Assembly (NCBI GenBank): GCA_964651475.1
Contig: CAZYXV010000009.1
Coordinates: 88,075-152,074, forward strand
Origin: JBGSMF01 sp964651475
Lineage (GTDB): Bacteria > Chloroflexota > Anaerolineae > Fen-1058
Direction: 5' to 3'
DNA: 64,000 bases
Part shown: positions 8,658 to 17,082 of the stretch, piece by piece
How positions within the stretch are numbered: the stretch's first letter is position 1
Layout of the letters: each line of letters opens with the position of its first letter
Position numbers and translations under genes: made by a program
The notes under the pieces: generated by a model
What the model saw: only the letters and a program-made list of their open reading frames with translations
Told to the model about the DNA's origin: nothing
The model's database searches: none

Positions 8658-9161
8658 TTACCTGATGAAAGAATCCAGAATCGGCGCAAAGCCGGGTGGG
8701 TAGAGCAAACGCAGCACGGTGAGCGCAAATGGGCGGAAGATCGCCTGGACGACAGGAATCAGTTGGGATGGACCAGACATGGCCCCCGTGTAAGTCAGCG
8801 GGATGAGAAGCGCGCTGGCAGCGAGCGCGGCCCACACCACTCCAACCAGCGCGCCGCTGATTTGATCCAGCACGCCGATGGACGGCAAAAAGGTTTCGGC
8901 GAACGCGCGGCGCATGACAAGCTCCAGGACGATGATGGAGAGAAGAGCGACCAGTAAAAAGCCGACGGCGTCGCCCTTGTCGCTCGGCGCCATCAACAGA
9001 GAAGCAAAGAAATTTCCCACCGTTTTGTACACAGCCGGCGTATAGATCAGCGTAAAACAAACGATCAAGGTGCTCATCAACAAGCGCACCAGGCGTTGGC
9101 TGGCACCCAGCAACAAGCCCATCACAAGTATCAAGATGACCACGCCATCTAATAGATTCAT
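8658..9161 (-). CDS. cvpA: CvpA family membrane protein
   Basis: A 167-residue protein with four predicted membrane helices, starting MNLLDGVVILILVMGLLLG, the usual N-terminus of CvpA-like proteins. In E. coli CvpA is needed for colicin V production and affects envelope stress; the biochemical role is unsettled. The cvpA-mutS2 pairing is widespread in bacteria, which supports both calls. It is the first gene of the minus-strand operon with mutS2 and DUF92. A possible promoter lies at 9211-9238. Confidence 0.8.
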   Translation of the reverse strand: MNLLDGVVILILVMGLLLGASQRLVRLLMSTLIVCFTLIYTPAVYKTVGNFFASLLMAPSDKGDAVGFLLVALLSIIVLELVMRRAFAETFLPSIGVLDQISGALVGVVWAALAASALLIPLTYTGAMSGPSQLIPVVQAIFRPFALTVLRLLYPPGFAPILDSFIR

Positions 9162-9210
9162 CGTTATGCTCCCAAGTTACACGTTCAACGCGCCGCGCGG
9201 GCGCACGTCC

Positions 9211-9238
9211 ATTTTACGCCCGCTGCGCAGAAATGCAA
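9211..9238 (-). promoter_or_regulatory. Candidate promoter of cvpA-mutS2-DUF92
   Basis: Read on the minus strand: TTGCAT (9238-9233), 16 bases, TAAAAT (9216-9211). The -10 box is good and the -35 box is fair. The position, about 50 bp upstream of the cvpA ATG, suits it. Confidence 0.4.
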
Positions 9239-9371
9239 CTTACGCCGCGCCGATTCAATCGCCAGTTTGGAGCGGGCCAGGTCTATTTTACCATAATCGT
9301 CGCTTTGCAGACGTTTGGGAGGACAAGGTTTCCCTGGTGTGAAAGGCCCCCTGACCCTGCCGAACGCCGAT

Positions 9372-9400
9372 TTGATAATTGATGGTTTCCATTGTATACT
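9372..9400 (+). promoter_or_regulatory. Sigma-70-type promoter of the SH3-like membrane protein gene
   Basis: TTGATA (9372-9377) and TATACT (9395-9400) are separated by exactly 17 bases. Each hexamer differs from consensus by one or two bases. The transcript would start near 9407 and carry a leader of about 110 bases. Confidence 0.7.
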
Positions 9401-9519
9401 TGCCCTGTCTTTGCCACAGCCGTGTGCCCCCTGCCTGGCCCGGCAAGACACATGTGCGGCGCGGCATAGATTAGGGTATTCTTGCGAACCGTCGTTGGGG
9501 CGATAAAGGAGGTACACCC

Positions 9520-10377
9520 ATGTCAATTGAGTCCGATTCTTTTACGGACGAAACCGTCGAGACGCGCGTTTCGCCCTCTGCCCAAAACAATTCATATCCT
9601 CCCTTTCCCTCGGTCGAGCCGTCTGGCCGCCCGGAACAATCGAGCCGCTCCCAAGACGAGACGGTCAAGATAAACGCGCCCGCCTCCGCCGAGCCGCCCG
9701 CCCCAAGCACCGAGACCCAACCCACCGTGCGCGTAGAGGCGAGGCCGATTTCCGAAACCCAGCCGACGATGCCGATGGCCCCGCGCGCCTTTCAACCCTC
9801 TACCCTGCCCCCCGCGCCGGGCGGCGGTGAGCCGCCGCCATTTATCCGGCGCGGCGCGAGGAACTTGCCCATTTCAGGCTGGACGCTTATTGCCATAGCC
9901 GCCGTCGGCGTATTGCTTGTGCTGTTTGCTATTGGATTGTACGTGTCTTCTAAAGGGGGAGTGTTTGTATCCAATACACCCACACCCACCGCCACGTTTA
10001 CGCCAGTGGTAACGGCGACGCCGCAACACTCGCCCACGCCCACCTTGCGGCCTACCAACACGCCTGTGCCGCCCACATTCACACCCGTGTTGCCCACCAA
10101 TACCCCCCGGCCCGCTCCCACGGAACTGGGCGTTGGCGTGCTCGCCCAAGTCACGCCGCCCGAAGGCGCCAAGCTCAAGGTGCGCGCCCAGGCCGGCATT
10201 GATGGCGAGTTGTTGGGTGAATTGGAAAAAGGGGCGCAGGTGAAAATTATCGAAGGCCCGGCGCAAGCCAGCAATCTCAAATGGTGGAAGATAGATAACG
10301 GTCAGGGATTGGTTGGCTGGTCGGCGGAAGGTGTGGGAAGCGATGTGTACCTGACGCTGGTTGGATGGGCGCCGTAA
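9520..10377 (+). CDS. Single-pass membrane protein with Thr/Pro linker and SH3-like C-terminal domain
   Basis: This 285-residue protein has four parts. First is a disordered cytoplasmic region rich in Ser, Pro and Glu (1-115), then one membrane helix (about 120-141), then an outside Thr/Pro linker with repeated TPT and NTP units (150-200), then a compact domain (about 205-285) containing KLKVRAQAGIDGELLGELEKG. That last part matches the start of bacterial SH3 (SH3b) domains, which often bind cell-wall or surface polymers. Such linkers are common in Chloroflexota. The start has a near-perfect AAAGGAGGT site (9505-9513). Function is unknown; a cell-surface binding role is inferred. Confidence 0.8.
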   Translation: MSIESDSFTDETVETRVSPSAQNNSYPPFPSVEPSGRPEQSSRSQDETVKINAPASAEPPAPSTETQPTVRVEARPISETQPTMPMAPRAFQPSTLPPAPGGGEPPPFIRRGARNLPISGWTLIAIAAVGVLLVLFAIGLYVSSKGGVFVSNTPTPTATFTPVVTATPQHSPTPTLRPTNTPVPPTFTPVLPTNTPRPAPTELGVGVLAQVTPPEGAKLKVRAQAGIDGELLGELEKGAQVKIIEGPAQASNLKWWKIDNGQGLVGWSAEGVGSDVYLTLVGWAP

Positions 10378-10387
10378 CGGAGGAAAC

Positions 10388-11839
10388 GTGGAACAAAAAG
10401 CCGGCGCGCACATCAGTCAAAAAGCCTTTATCCAATCCGTGCTCATTTTGCTGGCCTTGATGCTGGCGGCCGGCATCCTCACCCGCGTCGTCCCCGCAGG
10501 CAGCTATGCCAGGACTGTTCAAGAGGACCGCGAAATCATTATTCCGCAATCCTTCCAAAACACGCCGCGCCCAAGCTATCCTGTGTGGCGCTGGTTCACC
10601 GCGCCAGTGGAAGTGCTGTGGGGACGCGATGGCCTCACCGTCGTCATCATTCTTCTCTTTCTTTTGATGGTGGGCGCCTCGTTTGCCGTGCTGGACAAGA
10701 GCGACATTCTCAAGGCGGCCATTGCTCGCATCGTGCAAGCTTTTGGGACAAGAAAATATCTGCTTCTGCTTGCCATCTCGTTGTTCTTTATGCTGATGGG
10801 CGCCTTGTTCGGCATTTTTGAAGAAGTGGTGCCGCTCGTGCCGTTGATGCTCGCGCTGTCTTATTTTTTGGGTTGGGATTCGCTCGTCGGACTTGGCATG
10901 AGCATCCTGGCGACCAACCTGGGCTTTTCGGCAGCCATCACCAATCCCTTTACAATCGGCGTGGCGCAAAACATCGCGGGGCTGCCGCTCTTTTCTGGCG
11001 CGTGGCTGCGCGTCCCGATTTTTATCGCGGTGTATGCTGTGCTGGCGGTGTTTCTTGTCCGCTACGCGCGGCGCATCGAACGAGACCCCCACGCCTCGCC
11101 CGTGTTTCAAGAGGACCGCGCCGAGCGCGCCAAATACCAGGCCGTCCAAATGGATGCGCTTGCGCAAAACACTCCCCACCTGGGAAAGGCGATTGGATGG
11201 TTCCTGGCATTTGTCGCCCTGATCTTGCTCGTGCTGGTGGCAAGTCCTTTCATCCCGCCCCTATCACAGTTTTCTCTTCCCCTGGTTGGTCTTCTGTTTC
11301 TTTTCGGTGGGGTAGGAGCGGGGCTATTTTCCGGCGCTGGCGGGCAGACGGTGCTCAAAGCCGCGGGCGAGGGTATGGCGGGCATCGCGCCCGGCGTGCC
11401 GCTCATTCTGATGGCCGCCAGCGTCAAGCACATTGTGGCGCAGGGGGGCATTATGGATACGATTCTGTATCACGCCTCACTGTCTTTTTCTCAGGCCAGC
11501 CCTTTTCTATCTGTGTTGATGATTTATTTCACGGCGCTGCTGATCGAGTTCTTTATCAGCTCTGGCTCGGCCAAAGCCTTTTTGATCATGCCGATTCTCT
11601 TGCCGCTGGCCGACCTGGTTGGTGTGACGCGCCAGATGGCGGTGACGGCCTATTGCTTTGGCGACGGATTTTCCAACCTGGCTTATCCTACTAACCCGGT
11701 GCTGCTCATTTGCCTGGGACTCACGGCGGTCAGTTACCCCAAGTGGCTCAGGTGGACGCTCAAGCTGTGGTTCTGGCTCTTGATGGTCACGCTGCTCTTT
11801 TTGGGGATTGGGACGGCGATTCGCTTCGGGCCATTCTGA
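10388..11839 (+). CDS. YfcC-family (DcuC-like) membrane carrier
   Basis: A protein of about 483 residues with roughly a dozen hydrophobic segments. It resembles the YfcC/anaerobic C4-dicarboxylate carrier group. Helpful signs are the early VPAGSYAR motif, FGIFEEVVPLVPL, NLGFSAAITNPFTIGVAQNIAGLPLF in the middle (an AITNPFT hairpin), and GDGFSNLAYPTNP near the end. These re-entrant Asn/Pro-rich motifs are typical of the ion-transporter superfamily. The substrate is probably a carboxylate or amino acid and cannot be fixed from sequence. I start at GTG 10388, directly after GGAGG at 10379-10383, rather than at an upstream ATG that overlaps the previous gene. Confidence 0.78.
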   Translation: MEQKAGAHISQKAFIQSVLILLALMLAAGILTRVVPAGSYARTVQEDREIIIPQSFQNTPRPSYPVWRWFTAPVEVLWGRDGLTVVIILLFLLMVGASFAVLDKSDILKAAIARIVQAFGTRKYLLLLAISLFFMLMGALFGIFEEVVPLVPLMLALSYFLGWDSLVGLGMSILATNLGFSAAITNPFTIGVAQNIAGLPLFSGAWLRVPIFIAVYAVLAVFLVRYARRIERDPHASPVFQEDRAERAKYQAVQMDALAQNTPHLGKAIGWFLAFVALILLVLVASPFIPPLSQFSLPLVGLLFLFGGVGAGLFSGAGGQTVLKAAGEGMAGIAPGVPLILMAASVKHIVAQGGIMDTILYHASLSFSQASPFLSVLMIYFTALLIEFFISSGSAKAFLIMPILLPLADLVGVTRQMAVTAYCFGDGFSNLAYPTNPVLLICLGLTAVSYPKWLRWTLKLWFWLLMVTLLFLGIGTAIRFGPF

Positions 11840-11866
11840 TCACACCGTCTGCCTGTGACACGCCAC

Positions 11867-12862
11867 ATGCAAGCCAGAGTTGCGGCCATCGCCCACGCTA
11901 ATATCGCCCTGGTCAAATACTGGGGCAATCGCGACCCCGCGCTGCGCCTGCCCTCCAATTCGTCGCTCTCGATGAACCTGGCCGCGCTGACAACGACGAC
12001 CAGCGTCGAGTTTGATCGCGCCCTCGAAACCGACCAGATACTCATTGATGGCAGGCCGGCTGTGGGGCGCGCGGCCAGCCGTGTGTCGGAGCATCTTGAC
12101 CGCGCGCGCGCGCTGGCCAGGCTTGATGCAGGGGCGCGCGTGATTTCGTTCAATAATTTTCCGGCGGGTACGGGCCTGGCTTCATCGGCCAGCGCATTTG
12201 CGGCGCTCACTGTGGCAGCGTGCGCGGCGGCTGGATTGGAGCTATCCGAAGGCGAGTTGTCGCGCCTGGCGCGTCGCGGGTCGGGGTCGGCGTGCCGCAG
12301 TGTGCCGGGCGGGTTTGTGGAATGGGATGCGCGCTGTGAGGAGGCCAACTCGTATGGGCGCGCCATTGCTCCGCCTGATTATTGGGACGTGTGCGATGTG
12401 ATTGCCATTGTCGAGACTACCCACAAAACAACCAGCTCATACGAAGGGCACGCGCTGGCCTCCTCCAGCCCGCTGCATAACGCGCGAGTGGCTGCCGCGC
12501 CGGACCTGATCGCGCGCTGCAAGGCCGCTATCCTGGCGCGTGATTTTGATGCGCTCGCCCCAGTGTTGGAGCAGGACGCGCTGGCAATGCACGCCGTGAT
12601 GATGACGAGCACACCTTCGCTGTTGTATTGGAAACCGGCCACGCTGGCCGTGATGCACGCCGTGCAAAGCTGGCGCGCCGAGGGATTGCCCGTGGCGTTC
12701 ACACTTGACGCCGGCCCGAATGTGCATTGCCTGTGCACCGCGCCCGCCGCCGCCCAGGTCGAGCGGCGCCTGCGGGATTTGCCAGGTGTGAACGACACAT
12801 TGAACAGCGGCGTGGGCGGCCCGGCTCGGCTGGCGCAAGACGGGGCGATGGATGGCAACTGA
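11867..12862 (+). CDS. mvaD: Diphosphomevalonate (or phosphomevalonate) decarboxylase
   Basis: GHMP-fold decarboxylase of the mevalonate route to isopentenyl units. It starts with AHANIALVKYWGNRD and LPSNSSLSMNL, both hallmark segments of the family. The Gly/Ser-rich nucleotide loop PAGTGLASSASA follows near residue 105, and a C-terminal DAGPNVHCL holds the Asp expected in the catalytic site. Where most diphosphomevalonate enzymes read YWGK, this one reads YWGN. In Chloroflexota some homologues act on phosphomevalonate instead, working with isopentenyl phosphate kinase, so the substrate is uncertain. Start: ATG at 11867; a GTG at 11855 is possible. The end overlaps the next gene by 11 bases. 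Confidence 0.85.
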   Translation: MQARVAAIAHANIALVKYWGNRDPALRLPSNSSLSMNLAALTTTTSVEFDRALETDQILIDGRPAVGRAASRVSEHLDRARALARLDAGARVISFNNFPAGTGLASSASAFAALTVAACAAAGLELSEGELSRLARRGSGSACRSVPGGFVEWDARCEEANSYGRAIAPPDYWDVCDVIAIVETTHKTTSSYEGHALASSSPLHNARVAAAPDLIARCKAAILARDFDALAPVLEQDALAMHAVMMTSTPSLLYWKPATLAVMHAVQSWRAEGLPVAFTLDAGPNVHCLCTAPAAAQVERRLRDLPGVNDTLNSGVGGPARLAQDGAMDGN

Positions 12863-14564
12863 CCTCCTCTCCCATCGCCGCCGGCCGTGGATGGCGCTTG
12901 GGGTGATTTCCACAATTGCCCTGGCGCTTTTTTTGTCGCGCCTGGTATACAGGCCATCGGCGGCTCACGTGGCCGGCCTGAGCGCCCCGCTCACTGTGAT
13001 GCGCGACCGCGAGGATGTGCCGCACGTGTGGGCTGTGAGCGAACGCGATTTGTTTACGGCGCAAGGATACATCACAGCGCAAGACCGGCTGTGGCAAATG
13101 GCACTGCGCCGGCAAGCGGCGCGCGGCAAGTTATCTGATTGGCTGGGGGACTCGGCGGCCGACGCCGACAAGTTGCTGGCCGGCCAAGACTTTTACCAGG
13201 GACCCTTTCCCCTGGATGCGCGAACCCGGCAGGCGCTAGATGCCTACGCAGCGGGCGTCAATGCTTATCTCGATCGCGCGCGCGGCTCGCCCCCGTTCGA
13301 GTTTACACTGTTGGCCGCCCGCGGCGTTTCGGCGACTCTCGATCCCTGGACATCTAAAGATAGCTTGGCGCTGGCGCGAACGATTACGTGGGCGCAGGCG
13401 CTAACCGCCCCTGATGCGCAACTCGAGCAAGACCTGATCGCTCGTTTAGGCGACGAGCGCGCCGCAGGCTTGGGCGAAGTCCATCCTTACCCCGTTGCGC
13501 CATCTCTGGCGTCGGCCAGGCGCGCACTGCAATTGGCGGCGCTCCCGCTGTTTGATTCATCCACAGTGTACGTTGGATACTCGGCGCCAACGCAACCGCC
13601 GGCCTGGTACGTGATGGGCTTGCATAGCCCGTCTTACGAGGCAGCAGGCGCAACTGTGCCGGGTCTGCCAGGCGTCGCCGCCGGGCGCGGCGCGGAACGC
13701 GCGTGGAGCATGATGTGGTCCACCGCTACCCTTGCGGCTGGCGACGCGAGCGCACCCTGCTCTCTGTGCATCGCTCTAAAAGACGTTCAGCAACCCTCAC
13801 ACAGCACGCACTCGGAACCAGCGCGGCAACTTGTACCGTATCTCGTCGCGCTCGAGCCGCAGGGCTGGCTGCAGCGGCGCGTGACGCCGATGATGGCAAG
13901 ATGGGAATACGGCCTCGAGGCCAACAGCGCCCCGGCCGCCGTGTACGAAGCGTGGGTCACTGTTTTGGGGCGGCGAACATTTGCAGACGAACTGGGAGAT
14001 CTGTACACGCGCTACGCCGCCAGCGGGGGTGAGGCAGCGGCGCTGGCGCGGCTGGCTGTGGAGCCAGAGAATTTGTGGTGGGATGACATCACGACGACGC
14101 AACGCGAAACCCGCGACGACGTGATGCGGCTCGCTTACGTTGAAGCAATGGACTATCTTGGGCGGCACTATGGCGATTTGCACACTATCTGGGAATGGGG
14201 TCAAATGCACGCGGCCACGTTCGAGCACGCGCTGGGCGACGCCTGGCCGGCCTCCATCTTGCTCAACCGCGGCCCGCTGTTTTTGGCGGGAGATGGGTTT
14301 ACATATCCTCCCTTTCCCTTCGCAGCTTACACTACCGACCAACTTACAGCCCTCTCCTTCAATCCCTCCCTTGCGCCGACGCTTGTGTGGCGCGTTGCCC
14401 AGACGGGGGAATGGTCATTTGCGCTGGCCGGCGAGCAATCCGGCTCGCTCTCACTAAGCGGCGGGCGGCGGGCGGCCTGGCAGGCAGGTCAATATTCACC
14501 TTTGCTCTGGACACAGCCAGACGTTCGAGACGGCGCACAAAGCACCCACTCTTTGCTGCCCTGA
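12852..14564 (+). CDS. Penicillin-acylase-family homologue, probably without the catalytic serine
   Basis: A 570-residue protein with an N-terminal membrane helix (about 12-32). It keeps several landmarks of Ntn-hydrolase penicillin/cephalosporin acylases: the early RDREDVPHVWA-type segment, QGYITAQDRLWQM, then AGATVPGLPGVAAGRGAERAW. In active family members the chain is cut before a Ser in an SNNW-like motif. Here the equivalent place, just before YVGYSAPTQPPAWYVMG, reads LPLFDSSTVYV, and the usual linker and the stretch after the nucleophile are missing. The protein is also about 200 residues shorter than typical members. It is probably inactive as an amidase or has another role. It overlaps mvaD by 11 bases. 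Confidence 0.75.
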   Translation: MATDLLSHRRRPWMALGVISTIALALFLSRLVYRPSAAHVAGLSAPLTVMRDREDVPHVWAVSERDLFTAQGYITAQDRLWQMALRRQAARGKLSDWLGDSAADADKLLAGQDFYQGPFPLDARTRQALDAYAAGVNAYLDRARGSPPFEFTLLAARGVSATLDPWTSKDSLALARTITWAQALTAPDAQLEQDLIARLGDERAAGLGEVHPYPVAPSLASARRALQLAALPLFDSSTVYVGYSAPTQPPAWYVMGLHSPSYEAAGATVPGLPGVAAGRGAERAWSMMWSTATLAAGDASAPCSLCIALKDVQQPSHSTHSEPARQLVPYLVALEPQGWLQRRVTPMMARWEYGLEANSAPAAVYEAWVTVLGRRTFADELGDLYTRYAASGGEAAALARLAVEPENLWWDDITTTQRETRDDVMRLAYVEAMDYLGRHYGDLHTIWEWGQMHAATFEHALGDAWPASILLNRGPLFLAGDGFTYPPFPFAAYTTDQLTALSFNPSLAPTLVWRVAQTGEWSFALAGEQSGSLSLSGGRRAAWQAGQYSPLLWTQPDVRDGAQSTHSLLP

Positions 14565-14601
14565 GCGCAGGAACGTCTTGCAATGACGTTGTTTGGGAGC
14601 C

Positions 14602-15525
14602 CTAATAAAACTCGCGCAAATCCATCCCCTGATAAAGGTGTGCTACCTGTTCGGCGTAGCCGTTAAAGAGCAGCGTCTTGCGTTTGCTCGTTTCGCCAAT
14701 GCGGAGCTCGGCAGCTTGCGACCAGCGTGGGTGAGGTACCTGGGGATTGACGTTAGCATAAAAGCCGTACTCGTGAGGCGCCGCCGCCATCCACAGCGAG
14801 GTGGGCTGCTCTTCAACCAAATCAATTCTCACGATAGACTTGATGCTTTTGAAGCCATATTTCCACGGCGTCACCAGGCGAATTGGCGCGCCACCTTGCG
14901 GCGGCAAGGGCTTGCCATACATGCCTGTTGCCAGTATCGTCAAGTCGTGCATCGCTTCATCCAGGCGCAAGCCTTCTACATAGGGCCAGTTATATCCACC
15001 GCTTTTTTGCCCAGGCATTTGCTCTGGATCATAAAGCGTCTCAAAACGCACGTACCTGGCCCTGGAGGTCGGTTCGACTTGTTTCAGCAGCAAAGCGAGC
15101 GGAAATCCCTGCCACGGTATGACCATAGACCATGTCTCAACACATCGCAGGCGATAAATGCGTTCTTCGTGGTGGAATTGCCGCAAATCATCCAGGTCGA
15201 ATACTTGAGGCTTGTTGACCAATCCCCCAACCTCTACCTTCCAGGGTTCGATCCTGAAATCTTGCGCCAGGCGCGCCACAGCTTGCTTATTGGCAGAAAA
15301 CTCGTAATAGTTTGTAAACGCTGTGACGGATTCATAAGGTGTCAGAATATCTCCCAACTCGTCGGTTTGCCCTGGGGAGGGTGAAGGGAAAACGGATGGG
15401 TCTGGATTTGCCCGGCAGGCGCCGAACAGCAAGCTTGCAAGCAAGGCTCCGGCGGTCGTCATGAACTTGCGCCTTGAAATATACACGTATTCTGGAGTGA
15501 TTTCAGACGGATTAATTTTTATCAT
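14602..15525 (-). CDS. msrP: MsrP-like periplasmic methionine-sulfoxide reductase, molybdopterin subunit
   Basis: A 307-residue protein of the YedY/MsrP branch of sulfite-oxidase-fold enzymes, which repair oxidised methionines in exported proteins. It starts with a twin-arginine signal (SRRKFMTTAGALLASLLFG) ending in GAC, so it may be exported folded and then lipidated. The cysteine ligand of molybdenum is in RLRCVETWSM, and the following PWQGFPL and GGAPIRLVTPWKYGFKS segments are typical. The haem membrane partner MsrQ is not adjacent; the neighbour upstream is a GNAT gene overlapping by four bases. The gene is complete; the electron donor is unknown. Confidence 0.88.
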   Translation of the reverse strand: MIKINPSEITPEYVYISRRKFMTTAGALLASLLFGACRANPDPSVFPSPSPGQTDELGDILTPYESVTAFTNYYEFSANKQAVARLAQDFRIEPWKVEVGGLVNKPQVFDLDDLRQFHHEERIYRLRCVETWSMVIPWQGFPLALLLKQVEPTSRARYVRFETLYDPEQMPGQKSGGYNWPYVEGLRLDEAMHDLTILATGMYGKPLPPQGGAPIRLVTPWKYGFKSIKSIVRIDLVEEQPTSLWMAAAPHEYGFYANVNPQVPHPRWSQAAELRIGETSKRKTLLFNGYAEQVAHLYQGMDLREFY

Positions 15526-16415
15526 GCCTCAACCCCTCGCTGCCATACGTCAACAGAATACCCGATCGGATAGAAATCAAAGTGGCGATACAGTTTTTGC
15601 GATACAGTGTTATCGGTCTGTGTATTGAGCGTGACGGATTGCGCGCCAGCGGCGTAAAACGAACGCACGGCGGCAGCCAGCAAGTGAGCGCCGACGGATT
15701 GCCCCTGGCTCGCCGGGTGGACGGCCAGGCGGATAATGTGGCCGGTGGACTTGAGCATGTTGCCGCTCGCATAGCCAATCACCTGGCCGTCTTGTTCCGC
15801 CAGGAGCGCAATGCAGGTGTTGTGCTGCAACATGCGCGACAGGCCGCAGTGCCCATAACGCCACGTAGGGTCAAAGGCTGCCTGATCCACCGCCAGCACG
15901 CCTGGCACATCCGTGGGACAAATGGGGCGAATGGTCACGCCGTTCTGATCGAGACTCGGCGTGCGCTGGTCATCCTTACGCAGCGTAACCACTTGCGTCA
16001 GCCGCTTGAATTCCAGGTCTGGCAGCGCTTCTTCCAACCAACTTGAAAAGGCCAGGCAGGTCAGGGCAGCGGCGCCCTCTTGCCTCAGCCCGGCCAGAGT
16101 AGGCCCGATAATCGCGTCCAGAAAGGCTCCGGCGTCTCCCTCTCCATCAAACGCGACCGCGCGCCACCACGCCACGGGCGACTCGTCGTGGATCGCCAGC
16201 GACATGCCCGCAAGGCGGCCATTGCGCGCGGCGACGATAAAGGCCGGCGAGCCAACCCACTCATCCAGCGACCACCAATCGAGCTGGGCGTGGACGTATC
16301 CACCCGCGCGGAACAGGTTGCGCAGGCCGGGCAAATCGGCCTGCGTAGCAGCTCGCAGCGTGTATGCCGTTAAAAGTGATCTTGGTCGAGCCAACACCCC
16401 ATAATCCTTAATCAA
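15522..16415 (-). CDS. GNAT-family N-acetyltransferase, two-domain
   Basis: A 297-residue protein with two GNAT folds. The C-terminal half (about 160-297) carries the acetyl-CoA loop in VHPASQGQSVGAHLLAAA and the NTQTDNTVSQKLYRHFDF segment typical of the family. The N-terminal half looks like a degenerate copy. Substrate unknown. The start is uncertain: the longest reading uses a TTG at 16415 that sits against the infC promoter, while GTG at 16397 would also keep the whole first domain. It overlaps msrP by four bases (ATGA), so the two are co-translated. Confidence 0.8.
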   Translation of the reverse strand: MIKDYGVLARPRSLLTAYTLRAATQADLPGLRNLFRAGGYVHAQLDWWSLDEWVGSPAFIVAARNGRLAGMSLAIHDESPVAWWRAVAFDGEGDAGAFLDAIIGPTLAGLRQEGAAALTCLAFSSWLEEALPDLEFKRLTQVVTLRKDDQRTPSLDQNGVTIRPICPTDVPGVLAVDQAAFDPTWRYGHCGLSRMLQHNTCIALLAEQDGQVIGYASGNMLKSTGHIIRLAVHPASQGQSVGAHLLAAAVRSFYAAGAQSVTLNTQTDNTVSQKLYRHFDFYPIGYSVDVWQRGVEA

Positions 16416-16416
16416 G

Positions 16417-16445
16417 TTGACGTTTCAAAAGCTTTGTGTTATTAT
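16417..16445 (+). promoter_or_regulatory. Promoter of infC-rpmI-rplT
   Basis: TTGACG (16417-16422), 17 bases, TATTAT (16440-16445). The hexamers differ from consensus at one position each. Transcription would start near 16452, giving a leader of about 52 bases before the infC ATT codon. Confidence 0.7.
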
Positions 16446-16503
16446 ACCACCTCGATATTGCCCTGGCGAGCAGGGCCGTTTGAAATTCAGTGAGGGAAGA
16501 AGT

Positions 16504-17082
16504 ATTAGCGCAAAAGACCATCGCATCAACGAAGGCATCCGGGTTAGAGAAGTGCGGCTGATTGGAGCGGATGGCCAGCACGTCGGCATCGTGCCGGTTC
16601 AAGAGGCTATCCGCGTTGCGCGTGAAAAAGGACTTGATCTGGTCGAAGTGTCGCCCACGGCGGAGCCCCCCGTGTGTCGCGTCATGGACTATGGCAAGTT
16701 CCTTTACGAGCAAGCCAAAAAAGAGCGCGAAGCTAAAAAAGCTCAAAAGCAAATCGAGGTCAAAGAAATCCGCCTGCGCCCCAAGACCGACGACCACCAC
16801 GTTGGCTTTAAGGTGCGTGATGCGCGCCGCTGGCTGGCAGAGGGCATGAAAGTCAAAGTGCGCGTGAGGTTTCGCGGCCGCGAAATCACCTATCCTGAGA
16901 TTGCGCGCGACCAATTGCTAGAAGTTGCTCAAGAGTTGGCGGACGTTGCCGTCGTGGAGCAGACGCCTAACATGGAAGGTCGCACGATGCTGATGGTGTT
17001 GGCGCCGATCCCTAAAAAGAAATCTGGTACGAAAGAGGTGTTATCCGATGCCCAAGATCAAAACCCACAAGGCAACGTCTAA
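16504..17082 (+). CDS. infC: Translation initiation factor IF-3
   Basis: IF-3 binds the 30S subunit, blocks early joining of 50S and proofreads the start codon. The sequence has the N-domain (DHRINEGIRVREVRLIG), the basic linker KKEREAKKAQKQ, and the C-domain with RLRPKTDDHHVGFKVRDARR. The best start is ATT at 16504: it is preceded by GAGGGAAGA at a 7-base gap, gives the expected N-terminus, and lies downstream of the promoter. A TTG at 16417 in the same frame is inside the -35 box. An ATT start is also used by E. coli infC and allows IF-3 to repress itself. The C-terminus overlaps rpmI by 35 bases. Confidence 0.93.
   Translation: MSAKDHRINEGIRVREVRLIGADGQHVGIVPVQEAIRVAREKGLDLVEVSPTAEPPVCRVMDYGKFLYEQAKKEREAKKAQKQIEVKEIRLRPKTDDHHVGFKVRDARRWLAEGMKVKVRVRFRGREITYPEIARDQLLEVAQELADVAVVEQTPNMEGRTMLMVLAPIPKKKSGTKEVLSDAQDQNPQGNV

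Larger units (their letters stand above)
9162..9519. other. Divergent intergenic region with promoters on both strands
   Basis: The 358 bp between cvpA and the SH3-like protein carry a strong plus-strand promoter (9372-9400) and a weaker minus-strand candidate (9238-9211). Short open frames here lack ribosome sites and family resemblance. I see no RNA gene. Confidence 0.6.

Noticed and set aside
10277..11179. 300-codon minus-strand frame over the YfcC-type carrier gene
   Set aside because: Very rich in His, Gln and Arg, antisense to a clear membrane protein.
14572..14590. Small hairpin between the converging acylase-like and msrP genes
   Set aside because: The stem is only six pairs and no proper T run follows on either strand; too weak for a terminator call.
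16417..16503. Upstream extension of infC from a TTG codon
   Set aside because: The TTG is part of the -35 promoter box and would not be transcribed; the peptide does not match IF-3.
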